A program made the position numbers and the translations under genes. Below the pieces are notes generated by a model. That model was not told the origin of the DNA. It did not search any database and saw only the letters and a program-made list of their open reading frames with translations. From Temnothorax longispinosus (Eukaryota > Arthropoda > Insecta > Hymenoptera > Formicidae), in the NCBI RefSeq assembly GCF_030848805.1, contig NC_092367.1:2790001-2854000 (forward strand): a DNA stretch of 64,000 nucleotides. The letters are read 5' to 3'. Below are positions 52,157-64,000 of the stretch, piece by piece. Position 1 is the stretch's first letter. Every line of letters starts with the position of its first letter.

Positions 52157-53601
52157 AGCCGTCGACGACCGTGAGCGGGCTTATACCTAACCGCCGCTGC
52201 ACCTCGTCGCGTCTCGCGGATGCAAGAGGCTCGTTGCGACCGCGCTCCCTCGCCTCGGCCGGCCAGCATCAACCTGGACTGACCGGCCAGCCATGAGTGA
52301 GTTGAGTTGATACGATTGTTTTTACGGGCGCGCCCAATGCGCAAGAAACTGTCCTTCGGCAGTGACGCTCACTCTGCCGCCTTCGCCATTTAAATTTACT
52401 GAGACGAATCGCCTTTTTCCGCCGCGAAAAATGCAATCAAATGACAGATGATAAATTTAAGATCGTCCACTATGCGAATTTTAACAATAATCTACGCTAT
52501 TCATTTGTGATTTAACAGCATTGCGTTAATAAATAATTGGAAATTTTTTTGTGTATTTGTGTAGCGTAGATTTAGAACTCTCGCGTTACTTAAAAATAAG
52601 TAACTCTTCTATGATTTATATTATTAATCGAGTAATAATAAAAACTGATTAAAGAAAGTTAAAAAGAACAATCTTTTTTATACGATCACTCATATTGAAA
52701 TAATTAAGGATCGGCGAATATCTTATCTCGAGTAAAAATTAGATATTTTAGAAAACAGAATTACGGAAAAATAAATCTTTAGGCGTTTTTCCTCTCTCTG
52801 TAGAGGCAATTATGCGAACCACTGGGGGCGAGTTGGCGGGAACGCAGCTGCTGCTTTGCCGGTGGATGTCTTTGAGTGCTTCGTTGCCTTCTTGAATTGC
52901 ATTCACATATTTATGTGCGCTATGTAATGTTCCCATACTTTCTTTTTCTTTTTTAAGACTTCGCCTTTAATGGTAGTTAGGGGTAATTCAAAATACATTT
53001 GTTGTCTGCGAATATCGAAAGGTTTCGTTCTTCAACATATTAATTTTCTTAATTCTGCGACATTATAATGAATTCATTTAGTATTAAATTTTTTAAATTA
53101 AATTTAGACTTAATAAATATTAAATAAAAGAATATTTTATCTACAAAATATTACGATCATAATTGTATCAATTTAATATCTTAATGCAATTGAATTGTGT
53201 ATGTCATTAAATCGTGCATGGTTCTTTTTTATTATATATATCTGTCAAGTTTTGCACGAAAGCATCAACATTTTTCATAGAAAGTTATAGGACAATTCAA
53301 ATTATAACTTTAAATTGACTGATTCCATGAATCCATATAATACAGCGCCTATAGTTGTACATGCGCGATCGAGCGAGCGGAAGAAAAGGTTCTCTCCGCG
53401 AATACAGGCAGTGTCTTCCGCAGAAGAAGCAACGAGCTCAGGAACCCAAGTGCGAACGGAATGCAGTCCAATCCATTCGCGGAATTCGATCTTGCTTTAG
53501 TAAATCGCAACCGCGGAAAAAGCGCGCCGAATAATGCGGCCCCGCGCGATCGACGACAGCGAAATTGTCGCACGAACCGTCGGTTTTCGGACGATTCTCA
53601 G

Positions 53602-53602
53602 G

Positions 53603-53646
<44 letters not shown>
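53602..53646. repeat. (TC)n microsatellite
   Basis: About 22 TC dinucleotides with one TTT interruption near the start. All overlapping Ser/Leu-rich frames on the plus strand are artefacts of this repeat. Confidence 0.95.
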
Positions 53647-53649
<3 letters not shown>

Positions 53650-56600
53650 CAGATCGTCACCTCAGCGAGCAAATCAGAAGGCAAACAAGGAACGGACCGA
53701 TAATGCGATTCCGGAGCCACGGCAAATTCGCGATTGCGATCATGTGCTGCGGTTTTTCGGGTTCTTTCTCAGAATCTTACAGATTTATTTTATTAATAAC
53801 CGTCGCAAATTTGAGTAGGCGTGAAATCCATCTGTTCTCGATATCGTCCATTTCCGTGTAACAGAAATAGCGCAAAGATAGATACTAGCTACTTAGATTA
53901 CACCTCATATAGACACAAGTCGCAAATCAAACAGCTAACTGCTTTTAGCGCTAAAATAACTATGATCGCATGATGTACTCCGCATTTATCCCGCGGCACA
54001 TTCGATCTCTTACGATCCATCAAAGTGACTCTAGAAAGCTCCGATCGGAGTTTCCACGCGATACGCGCACGCGTTTTCGCGTCGTCACCACTCGCGTATT
54101 AGCGCGGTACCAGTTACAGTAAGCTTTTAGAATTTTTCCCGGAAACAACAGTTAGCCGACTTCGACGGGCGAGAGGAAAAATACGAGCTGGCTTGGCGGG
54201 CCCGATCGCGATTTCCCCTCGTTCATCATGGGCGTTCCTCGTTCCACGTTCAGCCGCTGTACCCCGAGAGACAACGACGACGCGATGGGGTGAACCGCAT
54301 ACCTACAACGCGAACAATTTGTAGCCGAGCAAGACAAAAAGCGACCAATTAAGAGAAACTCTCGTGAGCGGAGCGGTCCTTCGCGGTGTCAACGTGTACG
54401 TCTCGAGTGCGTGTGTCTCTGTGTGCGCGAACACATCGGGATGGACCGCGGTTCACAAGCTCCCGGCTCTCTCCGGAGATTTTTAATGAGGCCCCGCCTG
54501 ACGTTTAGACCGCGAATTATTCTGTCACGGCGCATTAACGTCACCTATTTTCTTCACCGCGACCGTCGTCGCTTCAGTTACGAGCCGCTAATGAGCCGTG
54601 TACTACGCTCAGCTTCGTTAAATTTCGCGATCGTAAAAATGACGACTTCATGCTGAGCTACGCACCTAGCGCAGCTGGTCGTTAGTTTGTGAGAAATGCG
54701 ACGGATGCGATTATGCGAGGATGCCCGACGCACGACGGAAACGCACAATGTTACGTAACAATCGGTTAACCAATTTATTTTCGTGAAACAAACTAAGCTA
54801 TTAAACTGCTCAGTTATGTGCAAAAATAATATAGGTCTCATATTCCTTGTGTCGCCCTTTGAACTAATTATATATATATAAGCATTTATTATTATTTTTT
54901 TAAATAATATATATATCTAGCTTTAACATGTTCAATAATATTTAAAATATTAGAGAAAATTTAAAAACTTTTATCTTCATAAATTTGTTCATATAGTTAG
55001 CGCTAAATATGTGATAAAATTGATTTTATACTGTAATTTAATTCATGGAACGAACAGCAAACATGCGTGATCAACATTCTCAATCGCTTATCGTTTCGAT
55101 TTCCGCGCTACGGTGCGCCCGTCGTGCGATAAATTCTTACCGATTTCACAGCTCCTTGAAGCAGAGCGTCTTCCTCTTTCCCTCGCTCGCTGATACGGTA
55201 ACCGGTGTGTTGTTCTCGGGGTCCCATGCACGAGCCCCAGCACCGATGTCACGGTGTTTTATTTTCCTCTCGCCGTTTGGCGGACGTGCGCATTTGCATG
55301 GTGCAATTTCGTACGTTCTTAGGCGGCCAATTACGCGAGTCGATTCTGGATCCGATAGGAAGTCGTGCCGGGCCCTATACCGAACCAGACGCCACACGGA
55401 TATCCCGACCGCGCGTCCAACCTCCCCCTTTTCATGATACATTGCGAGTGCGCACGCTAACCCGACGATGCTCCGCATATGTTGCCGCAACCTACGGGCC
55501 TGATGCATATAGCCGAGGTGAGGCCCAGAATGGAAAGGTTAACACCGAGGGAATGAAGGAAACGCGTTCCGCGCGATCATTAGCATAAGCAGGATGTTAT
55601 ACAGTTTTCGTGGCGCACGCGAATCTATTCTATAAGCTTATGCATCATATGTTATATCGTGTATAATTAGCGTCGGACCACTTCTCTCCAGAACTGTTTA
55701 ATTCGTCGAAAATTATCTTTGAATCATATTATATTAATTATAGACTGTATACACAGCAGTTTTAAACGTAATAATTATAGATATGTATTATATATAATCT
55801 TTTATACTTAAAATATGCTAAAAATATTAATAATATTAGATTCTATTCACGTATCATATACCAAAGAAAGAATGAGGCATCTTCGCAAAAAATATATAAG
55901 ATTCTGATATTTTGCTCTACATATATATCGTTCAATCATCTAACGTTATAAATTTTTTTTTATACAAATGCGTGCTCTTCATCTACTGAGAAGGAAGCGA
56001 GATCCCGCAAAAATATTGTCGAAGGAAGGAAGTACACAATCCCGTGAGATCATCAGCATCAGAAGGAAACGCAAGTTTCGTGGCACACGCGAACCGTACT
56101 GGCGCTCGCTTTAACAACGTAAAATATAAGCTATGCGAGAGCATCTTAATCGACCGAATATACATTAAGTGATGCATACAAATTGTATATTCATATCTCT
56201 CCTCGCCGCAATATTGTCGGTGCAAAAAAAAAACGCAAAGTAAATGCAAAACACAGACGTACGATAAGCGTGTGCGTATACCTATGCAAAGTTATTTTAT
56301 ATCAATAAGAATAATTGTTATGTAACGATGCATTATAAATATTTATAACGCACTCGGAACAGTACGTCACAGTTGTGAACGTGATGCTTGCGAATCAGTT
56401 CGCTGCATAGGAAAACAATTTTGTTATTGCGCATAGATGAGGGAGAGGTCTCGTATCGTTAATTCGTTCGCAAAGCCGTGAACGGGCAGACTAATTGAAA
56501 ACGGAGCACGCATATGCAAGCTCGGAATATAAATAAAAATTAATTATTTGTCGGTGTCTTTAACTAAAGTTATCTGCTTTTACATCAAAGCAGATTTTCT

Positions 56601-57010
56601 AGAATTTTTTTTTTGAAGAAGGAAAATTATCATCACGAAGAAGCAATTATAGCATTTTATGAAGATTCGTCGTTAATTACAACGATAGCTTATGAGTAAT
56701 TCGCTCAATAAAGTTAAAAGTCAGAGTCTGCAATTTTTGTAGCAAAGTTGCGTGAATTAGGCAGCTGCGATAGGAAAGTCGATGGTACCTACATGCTCGA
56801 GCGGATCTAAAATCGCCATTACAATCAACGAGGTGCTTGCCGTTTCACGGCGAGAATAAACGGTCGTCCGGCTCCGGCACACGCACGACGCACACGGCAA
56901 GAGACCAACGTAACGTGACGCGTAGATAAGATCCTCGAAACGAGGAGTGGTGAGAAGAATATCGTGGCGATAGCGAAACGTATGCAGGAAAGGTTCAACG
57001 TTAACTCGAG

Positions 57011-57052
57011 CGGGCCGACCGGCCCGACCGATCGACCGGCCGACCGGCCAGC
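57011..57052. repeat. Tandem/palindromic CGACCGGC cluster
   Basis: Four to five imperfect copies of CGACCGGC or CGACCGAT in 40 bases. The unit is itself near-palindromic, so the tract can form alternative hairpins. It lies in a GC-rich island of about 500 bases with no recognised gene. Confidence 0.7.
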
Positions 57053-57775
57053 TAGATCTCTCTGCGAGCTGGCGGGTGTAATTGGCCGGGGCCGGAGAGA
57101 TCCTATCGGAACTCAGAATCGAGATCCTCGCACCCGCGACTACGGACACGCTGCGATCGCACGACCGCACCTGGTACGCGCACTTGCATCCTCGCGGTAT
57201 AGCACAGGTTCAGAGCGAGCTTTGAGACGATCGAGAAAAAATGATATATATTAAAATCTTGAATTAAAATCATTTTAAATATTTTATCATGGATATGAAA
57301 AACTGCATCTTGATGTATAGGTACTCATAAAGCGAGAAATTTTTATTGTTCTTAGAAAAGATGTTGTTTTAAAAGAAAATTATATGTAATACCTTGGATG
57401 TTGCATTAAAGCAGAGTATATAATGCGAACCAACATAAGCCTACTATCTAGAGCAAACTTTCCGCCGTGAAATAGGGCGCGGTCTCGATATCGGCCAATA
57501 GATATTCATGCTAGGAGAGTCGTAACTACCTCGGATTCCAATACCACCCAGCGAATAAACTGATTCTACGCTACGCCAGGTACACACAATAGCAGTATCG
57601 CATGTGCGATGGGTCAATGAGATGCTTGTTATGGCAAACACGAAATACTTTGCATACACCGTAAATATTCGACCAGGCGTGCGCGATGAAAATCAGAATA
57701 TATGCGGATTTATAAGTGAAAATGGGACCAATTGGATTATACGCAACACCTGTTACTAGATAATACAACGCTCTG

Positions 57776-58017
57776 CACTGTTAAATATTAAAGGATTGAA
57801 TTTAAACCAATATATTAAGTTAAATAATATTTTGTCATTTTTAACTACCATTTGTGCCAAATTTATTATTTTAACTCCATTGGTTTGGTTAAAATGTTAA
57901 ACTAACATTGTTTTAGTTAAGTTAAAGATATATTAAGTAGGAGCACTGGCGACCTATAGGAATGATTATAAATAACTCAAATTGAGTATATAATTTAACA
58001 CTATAAATTTAATAGTA
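57776..58017 (+). mobile_element. MITE-like element with CACTG ends, copy B
   Basis: This is the 242-bp second copy of the element at 13749-14016. The left end CACTGTTAAATATT is intact, while the right end has decayed to AATTTAATAGTA. The internal blocks TTTAAACCAAT, TTAAGTTAAATAA, TTAACTCCATTGGTTT, AACATTGTTTTAGTTAA and GTAGGAGCAC occur in the same order as in copy A. Two diverged copies 44 kb apart indicate a dispersed family, not a local duplication. No open reading frame is present. Confidence 0.75.
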
Positions 58018-60889
58018 TATCAGTCAAACAAGATTCTCATTTCATATCAAAACATTATCATAGTTTTTAAAGCATGTTTTAAACTAAATCTCGTAACTTA
58101 AATTGCTTTACATAAAAACCAAGACGATTAGTTATTTTCTTCTCAATGTTATATATTAATTTTATATTTCATCAAAAATTTCCATTGTGTATCTGTAATT
58201 AGTGTACCGATATTGTTGAATCGACAAAATAAAAATTCAAAGATCGCTCAACACAAATCCTGTTGTAAAACAAAAAAATTAAATAGAGTATAATTAGCAA
58301 AATAATGTACTTTATAATGTCAAAAGTGGAAGCGCAAAGATGTTTTGATTACAAATGGAATTTTAAAGCTTGATTCGGACGCGAATTAAATTGGGCCGAG
58401 TCGGTGCCGCGGAATTTCACACGTATAGCCGCATTAGTCTGCATCTTTCTGTTCGCCTATTCCGTAACGCGAGCAAATGCCGCGAGTTCGTGCGAGTCCC
58501 ACCGCGAAGTTACTGGTGCCGTACCTGTGCAACCCCATATTACGAATGTTTGTCGATGAGCGATAAACGCACGCATCGTAATTATGCGCGTAATTCACTT
58601 AATTTGACGTTTCTCCTTCGTTACACGGGGCGTGCGTGTTCCCTGAGGTAACGAACTTTATTGGTAAGAGCGATTTATCGTTCTCTCCGATCTCGCACGA
58701 CTTCTGCCTGCTTCTGCGAGAAGTGGCGTACTGTTTATACGGAAAACGAGAGAAGCGCGCGCCTAGCGATTTGCCTGGTGATTCGCAAGCTTTTAAATGT
58801 CCGCGATGAAACGTGTTTATGACTGAAGCAACGACATTAATATTTCGCTAACGATTAGCAAATTGGCACTGGCAAAATCGCATAGTTATATTAAACTCAC
58901 ATCTAGCAAAAAGTTATCTTATCCTGTACAATGAAGCTCGTATATACCTAAGAGATACGCAATTGTGCACGAGCAAATGATACACAGCGCTCGATTAATA
59001 GATATTACTTTTTAATAGGCATTACATTCCTGCGGCTGTACGACCCGCGAGTATCTGTTTAAGGGTTAATAATCCTTGACGAGATTACAAAGCCCGCTGC
59101 CACTGCTTATCGGGCATCAGAACGAGAACCAATAGTATTACAATTGTAATGCACGTTATTCCTTCGGCTCGGCGAGACTGCATATCGCGCAAGGTGTTAT
59201 TTATATGCGCGCCGTGGCGGATGAGCGCCCGATAATGCAACACGCAAATATTGCACTGAGACTCGATTCATGCTGCACGGTTTTATCACGCGCTGGTATT
59301 TCCTACATAGGCGTACTTTTCCTTCTGTTAAGCACAGCCGCCGTTGGTATACGTCAATATTAAATATTGCACTGCAAAATCCATACGCATGCATAAACGT
59401 CTAAAAATAACACATTAGACTGAAGCTCTTTTTACATGTTTCTTTATGTGTTAAATTACGTCATTTAACACGTTTGATCGTATTAAATTAAAAGTTCAAT
59501 TAAAATTTGATTTAAGTTTACTCTTTTTGTACAATATGTTTAATATTGCGATGTGTTGTCGAAACTTGTCATGAAAATTCTGTATACTCCGAAGCTGATA
59601 AAGAATTCTCGCTGCGGTCAAGCGTTGGTTACGTGTATTTGTGCGTGAGCATATGCGCATGCATGCATTTATATCTATCTACCTGTGCACCCGCACTGAC
59701 AGCCCATTCCCGCGGGCAAAGCTCAATGTTAGGGCTCCTTGTTGTTTTATATACCGAATTACGCCTCGCCTGCCTCGGAAGTCATAATCTCTTTGGAAGC
59801 CTACGAAGCTGCTGACAAAAGAGTTTGTTATGATAACGAGTTTGTTATAATATAGATTTCCCCGATTCGAATCATAGCATCAGTTCTTTTTTGTGTATTG
59901 ATTGCCATTTGGCGTAATTCCGGTTATTAATTAACAGCTCAATAACTGTATGAACAATACCAAAAAAGCGCGTCGCATCTATATTAATTTTCAATATATT
60001 ATATTATCTACATTCTGCAATAAATAAATGTCTATAACGCATTTCTGAATTGCAAAGATTTATCCAGTAATCCAGATTTATCCAGATAAATTCCTGAATA
60101 CAAGTCGATATGCTTTTCTTGCGATAGTCGAGATATTTCAGCGACAAATTCCGCGTCCGAGAAGACAAAGGAGCAAAGAGAGCCGACTACCGTTTCTCAC
60201 ACGAGCGGGGCCCTTTCTCCTCGGAAGGCTTGACGGGCGTAACTCATCTACGCGTCGAATTCGATTGCGAATTTATTCGCAATCATCGAGCCTTTCGACC
60301 AGCTTCTCTCGTCGGGCGAGAACGCTTGATCCTCGCAGGTGTTAACGTAGCGGGAGACGTCGCAGTAACGAGGATCGAATGGATTACACGTGCGCGTAAT
60401 GACGCCGCTGTCGCGGACGGTCGAGTCCCTCGGCGGTAGCGCGACCAGTAGCCACACGCTAGGATTGAACCCTATCAGCCGAGGGAACCCCGCGGACGAG
60501 CCGCGAACGAAATAGCCTGAGACGCGGGGTTAATAGAGATCGCGTCAGTCTACCTCTCCCCGGCCGTCTACATATATAATATTCCATGGAGTTAACTGGT
60601 AGGTCGACGTCGTTGCTTCAAGATTCCTTCGCGGCTTACAAGATGGGTATTCTCTTTGTGAGCGAGCCGTTATATGGGTGAAAATAATTATACACGATAT
60701 TGCCGAGTGCATGTAGTAAATATCGACTTTTCACGTTTGAAACCGCGCAATAGAAATACGCGCGGTAGAATTACGAGGACCGTCATATCAATTTTGTTTT
60801 CACGCAATAATTTTTTAATTTATGAATTAAAAACAAATAAAGAAAGAAAAATTGTATCAAGAACTATTAGTATTTATTGGGCATGCTAA
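58018..60889. other. No gene recognised
   Basis: GC islands at 58370-58770, 59040-59400 and 60120-60660. The last includes a perfect 10-bp inverted repeat GATTGCGAAT/ATTCGCAATC near 60262 and a 59-base branched hairpin at 60427-60485. Confidence 0.35.
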
Positions 60890-61074
60890 AATTATATCCT
60901 GTACTCCAATTCTTATCTGTCAAAGATATCAGCGAATTGCGTCGAGCTAATCGAATCGGCGCGGCGGTCGATGATTTACTTGGATAGGATGAATCACATA
61001 GACAATAATGATGTTTCCGACAATATTGTTGACTACTCGCCCGCAAACATCCGTATTAAACGGTTTAGCGCGAG
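60890..61074 (+). CDS. Candidate exon with strong donor, unrecognised
   Basis: An open frame follows a TAA at 60887 and runs 61 codons to the donor GCGAG|GTAAGG at 61075. If unspliced, it terminates in that TAA. In-frame ATGs lie at 60971 (MIYLDR) and 60989 (MNHIDNNDVSDNIVDYSPAN). An acceptor-like AAAGATATCAG lies at about 60931, so either a first coding exon or an internal exon is possible. The phase at the donor is 2. The downstream partner exon was not identified; the AT-rich frame at 61289-61519 is too uncertain to join. Confidence 0.25.
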
Positions 61075-64000
61075 GTAAGGATAATACAAGTACGACGGAC
61101 TGTTGTACCGATTGCAATTTGATGGAATTCGAACTATATTGCGCTTTCTTCCTCATCTTTCCCTTGGATCGTTAAGCAGTGAATTATCCATTAATCTAAT
61201 CGAATCGATCGCGTAACGAGCTTTAATGCGAAATCGAATTTACGGACGATTGGTAACGGTAACGAAATTATCCTGTCCACACCAATGATTGCTAATTGAC
61301 TTCCAATTATGCGTTCTCGTCGATCGTATTTTACGAATCATCCTTAACTATTATCAAGAATCTTTATCGAATATACTTATAAATTTCTTATTAAGCACAG
61401 AGAAATGTATTCAACGAGATATCTTGAAGAAATATTATGACAAGAATATTATTCCAAGAGATTTTTGTAAATACCGTGATGGAGATAAACACGAATATCT
61501 GCATCTATCTAATATTTGATAAGTAAATTGTTTTTAGTAGACTTTAGAATCATCAAAAAATGCAATTTTAAATATCAACGCAAATTTTATTTAAGAATTC
61601 TTCAATAGTTCTAAACAATATTTGTTACTATTTATCTCCTTGTAGGAGTTGATTTTCTCCCCTTTTTTCTTTTATTTTTCTTTAATTCTTCGCTCGCGTC
61701 TGCTCGTTTCTCAGCTAGCTTATTATCATTATTTTGTGATAAAGATACGAAATTATCCAGATGTTCCACTACACTTATCCTCTCAAGGGAGAAACGGTGA
61801 AAAAGAAAGAGAAAGATAGGGAATATATGTCTAAGTGCTGGGTATGATACTGATGCCGATACCTAATAGATCGGGATCCAATCGAATATCATGGTTAACG
61901 AGCTGTCACGCCTGCCTGAACACGCTCTCTCGAAATCATTATCTTCCTCGTGAACGAGATCCTTCACCTTACGCCCTTCTTACTTGTTTGATATATCACC
62001 CTATTTGTTAAGTACATATAGTTGTTTATGAGATATAATTTTTACAAGTTCTAAATACTTTTTCACATAAAGATTGTAATATTTTTGCCATTACTTTACT
62101 AAAATTATCTCTTGATGAATAACATTTGTACATAAATATATGTACCTTGTTTCGCAACAAAGTGAAAATTTATAAGAAACAGCTTCTTTGAGAAGTTATT
62201 TTTCAATAAATATACATGCTTCCAAAATATATAATATATGTTAATTAATAAATTTCGACTAATATAAATCAAATAAAATTATTGATATGTAAATCACGAA
62301 AGAGCTGAAGAAATAAACAAGCTCAAATGCACGCAACTCTTCGGTGTGAAACGGATACCTCCTGCGCATTTAGCTGCTGCAAGAAAATCGCGGCCGTCTA
62401 CGGTCTTAAGCGCGATGCAAAAACATCTTTGTCGACTTCGCTGCTAAAGATCCTTTAGAGGCGGAGGTGGGACGACCAGGTTAGTTAACGACGTGGGAAC
62501 ACACCCGAGAACCACCTTCCACCAGCCGGTCGAGCAATCCGCGAAACCTTTTCGTCCTTCCTTCGCTTCGTTCTAGCAAGGTGACATGATTGCGCTTATT
62601 GGCGCGAGATTCCACCAACGGTTTTACTCGAGTTTACTCTCTCATCCGCTCTTCGGCTTGATTGGGTCGGGGTGCTCTTGCGTACAGTAAAAGTGTCGTT
62701 CCTTGGAAAGGATCATGAAGACAAAGTATTGTACATCAGGAGCAGAAATTAAAATCTCCGTTTATATTGAATATTAGCTAGAATAATTATCCAATGAATA
62801 ATTAATGTGATATAAGTGCTACACCAAAAAGGCAAGATTATACAAGATTATAATTGAAGATTTTTTCTGCAGCTTCGGTTAAAATGTTAAATAATATTAG
62901 AATTTTGAATTTTTAACATCGCAAATACTATTCGAATTAAAGAGATGAACATAATGATTTAACTTGCAATTCCGCAATCAAGAAATTTTGTGAAATTTGT
63001 GAAATCGACGCAAATTACTCTTGAAATAACGATTACAGTTTGTATAGACCCGCCCGGCGAGGAATTTCGTGGAAAACCGAAGATCAGCGCTAATTCTACA
63101 ACGGTGCGGTGGTGCGTTTCTTGTCGGCGGCTGTGGTTGATACTGTAAAAGCGGGTAGGAAAGCTGCGCGACGCGACGTCGCGATACAACGGCAATACCG
63201 TTTATATACAACAGACGGTGTAAGTCTCGTGCCGGCCGCGGTTGGGTCACCGTATACGGCGGAATATTACCGTCATTAATCAACGACAGACCGACGCTGA
63301 GGTGACGACAGTCTGACAGTTCTCTCCCGCGGCGCACGCCTCTTTGCGCCCGCGCTTCGCAGAGAATTCCACGTGTTCTCGCAGAAAGAGGCGGATTCTT
63401 TGACCAAAAAAAAAATAGACGAAAAAGAGTAGCAATTGCACTATAGGAAGAGAAACCGGCATTGTACGGCTACGCGATGCCGCGAGACGAACAAAACGCG
63501 AAGGTGAAACTGTACTCGTCCTCGGCGCGAGAGATTGGTCTCTCTGGTGAAAAACGAGATTTACAAATTGCCGCGCTTTTACACAGTGATTTCGTTTGAC
63601 GCGTCACTGCGTGAAAAGCGCTACGATTATGGTCGCAATGATTTTCAACAGACGCGGAAAAATTCTTACCTGCACGGTAATAAATTCAATACTGTCGCTT
63701 AATTTCTAACGTAACGTAAACTGACATTATTCGCAAATACTTCATTTTTATATATTAAACACTCCGTCCTCAAGATTACAAATCTTAAAATTATGATTAA
63801 AACTAATAGATGAGACAAAATTGTAAGCTGAACATTAGAAAAAGTTTTACATGCTATTAAAAAAAAAATAATTAAATGCACACTTAGAGAAAGAAGTTAT
63901 CAATGCTTTAATATATTGATATTTATCAATGTTTTAATATACTTATAACGCAACATTATTTCGAAACATTTGTATTCTCGGTTGTCCTTGAATAAAATCA
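61075..64000. other. No gene recognised
   Basis: An AT-rich plus-strand frame at 61289-61519 ends STEKCIQRDILKKYYDKN...HLSNI and looks somewhat protein-like but lacks an ATG at its start. GC islands at 61840-62010, 62320-62730 and 63000-63680 hold overlapping unrecognised frames. Confidence 0.35.

Larger units (their letters stand above)
49882..57775. other. No gene recognised
   Basis: GC islands at 50140-50360, 50580-50960, 51150-51500, 51830-52400, 53320-53760, 53960-54740, 55040-55620, 56370-56500 and 56760-57240 hold only overlapping unrecognised frames. A CGACGTC unit is repeated three times at about 50787-50803. Repeats are listed separately. Confidence 0.35.

Noticed and set aside
53461..53861. 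Three overlapping Ser/Leu-rich frames
   Set aside because: They are translations of the (TC)n microsatellite and its flanks.
57444..57768. Two offset minus-strand frames (YNPIGPIFTYKSAY and NIYWPISRPRP) suggesting a frameshifted gene
   Set aside because: No family is recognised, and nothing beyond adjacency links the two frames.
60462..60471. B-box-like GGTTCAATCC on the minus strand
   Set aside because: No A box lies at the required distance and no cloverleaf forms, so it is not called a tRNA.
1..64000. CRISPR arrays, bacterial operons, rRNA genes, known insect microRNAs
   Set aside because: No regularly spaced repeats, no ribosomal RNA sequence, and none of the common insect microRNA mature sequences that I could recall was seen. 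This was a manual scan, not a search.

Overview
This looks like eukaryotic nuclear DNA from an insect. AT-rich tracts alternate with short GC- and CpG-rich islands. There are no bacterial-style operons, introns are short with GT-AG ends, microsatellites are frequent, and small non-autonomous DNA transposons are scattered through it. A hymenopteran such as an ant would fit, but that is an inference from composition and repeat style and is not proven by any marker here.

Only one protein-coding gene can be modelled with confidence: a five-exon, plus-strand C2H2 zinc-finger gene at 17390-20499. It encodes about 403 residues with nine intact fingers and one degenerate finger at the N-terminal end of the array. 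Every exon junction is in phase, and two fingers are only completed by splicing, which strongly supports the model. A poly(A) signal lies about 100 bases past the stop codon.

The rest is mostly intergenic or intronic. Several short GC-richer segments have open frames bounded by splice-like sites and may be isolated exons of unrecognised genes. These are 5437-6172 (+), 20736-20910 (-), 33016-33219 and 38702-38840 (both -, compatible phase), 49648-49881 (+) and 60890-61074 (+). All are offered at low confidence, because open stretches of 50-60 codons can arise by chance.

The mobile fraction is clearer. There is a near-perfect 460-bp foldback element with TTAA at both ends (9328-9787). Two copies of a 242-268 bp element with CACTG-type ends lie at 13749-14016 and 57776-58017. 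A 158-bp element with roughly 45-bp terminal inverted repeats lies at 30518-30675. A repeat-rich interval at about 8.77-11.18 kb combines the foldback, a nested hairpin and a pair of 54-bp direct repeats that differ only by transitions. Strand-asymmetric purine/pyrimidine islands at about 25.3-25.9, 27.8-28.2, 29.6-29.8 and 40.0-40.5 kb resemble untranslated first exons or promoters, but no gene can be attached to them from this sequence.
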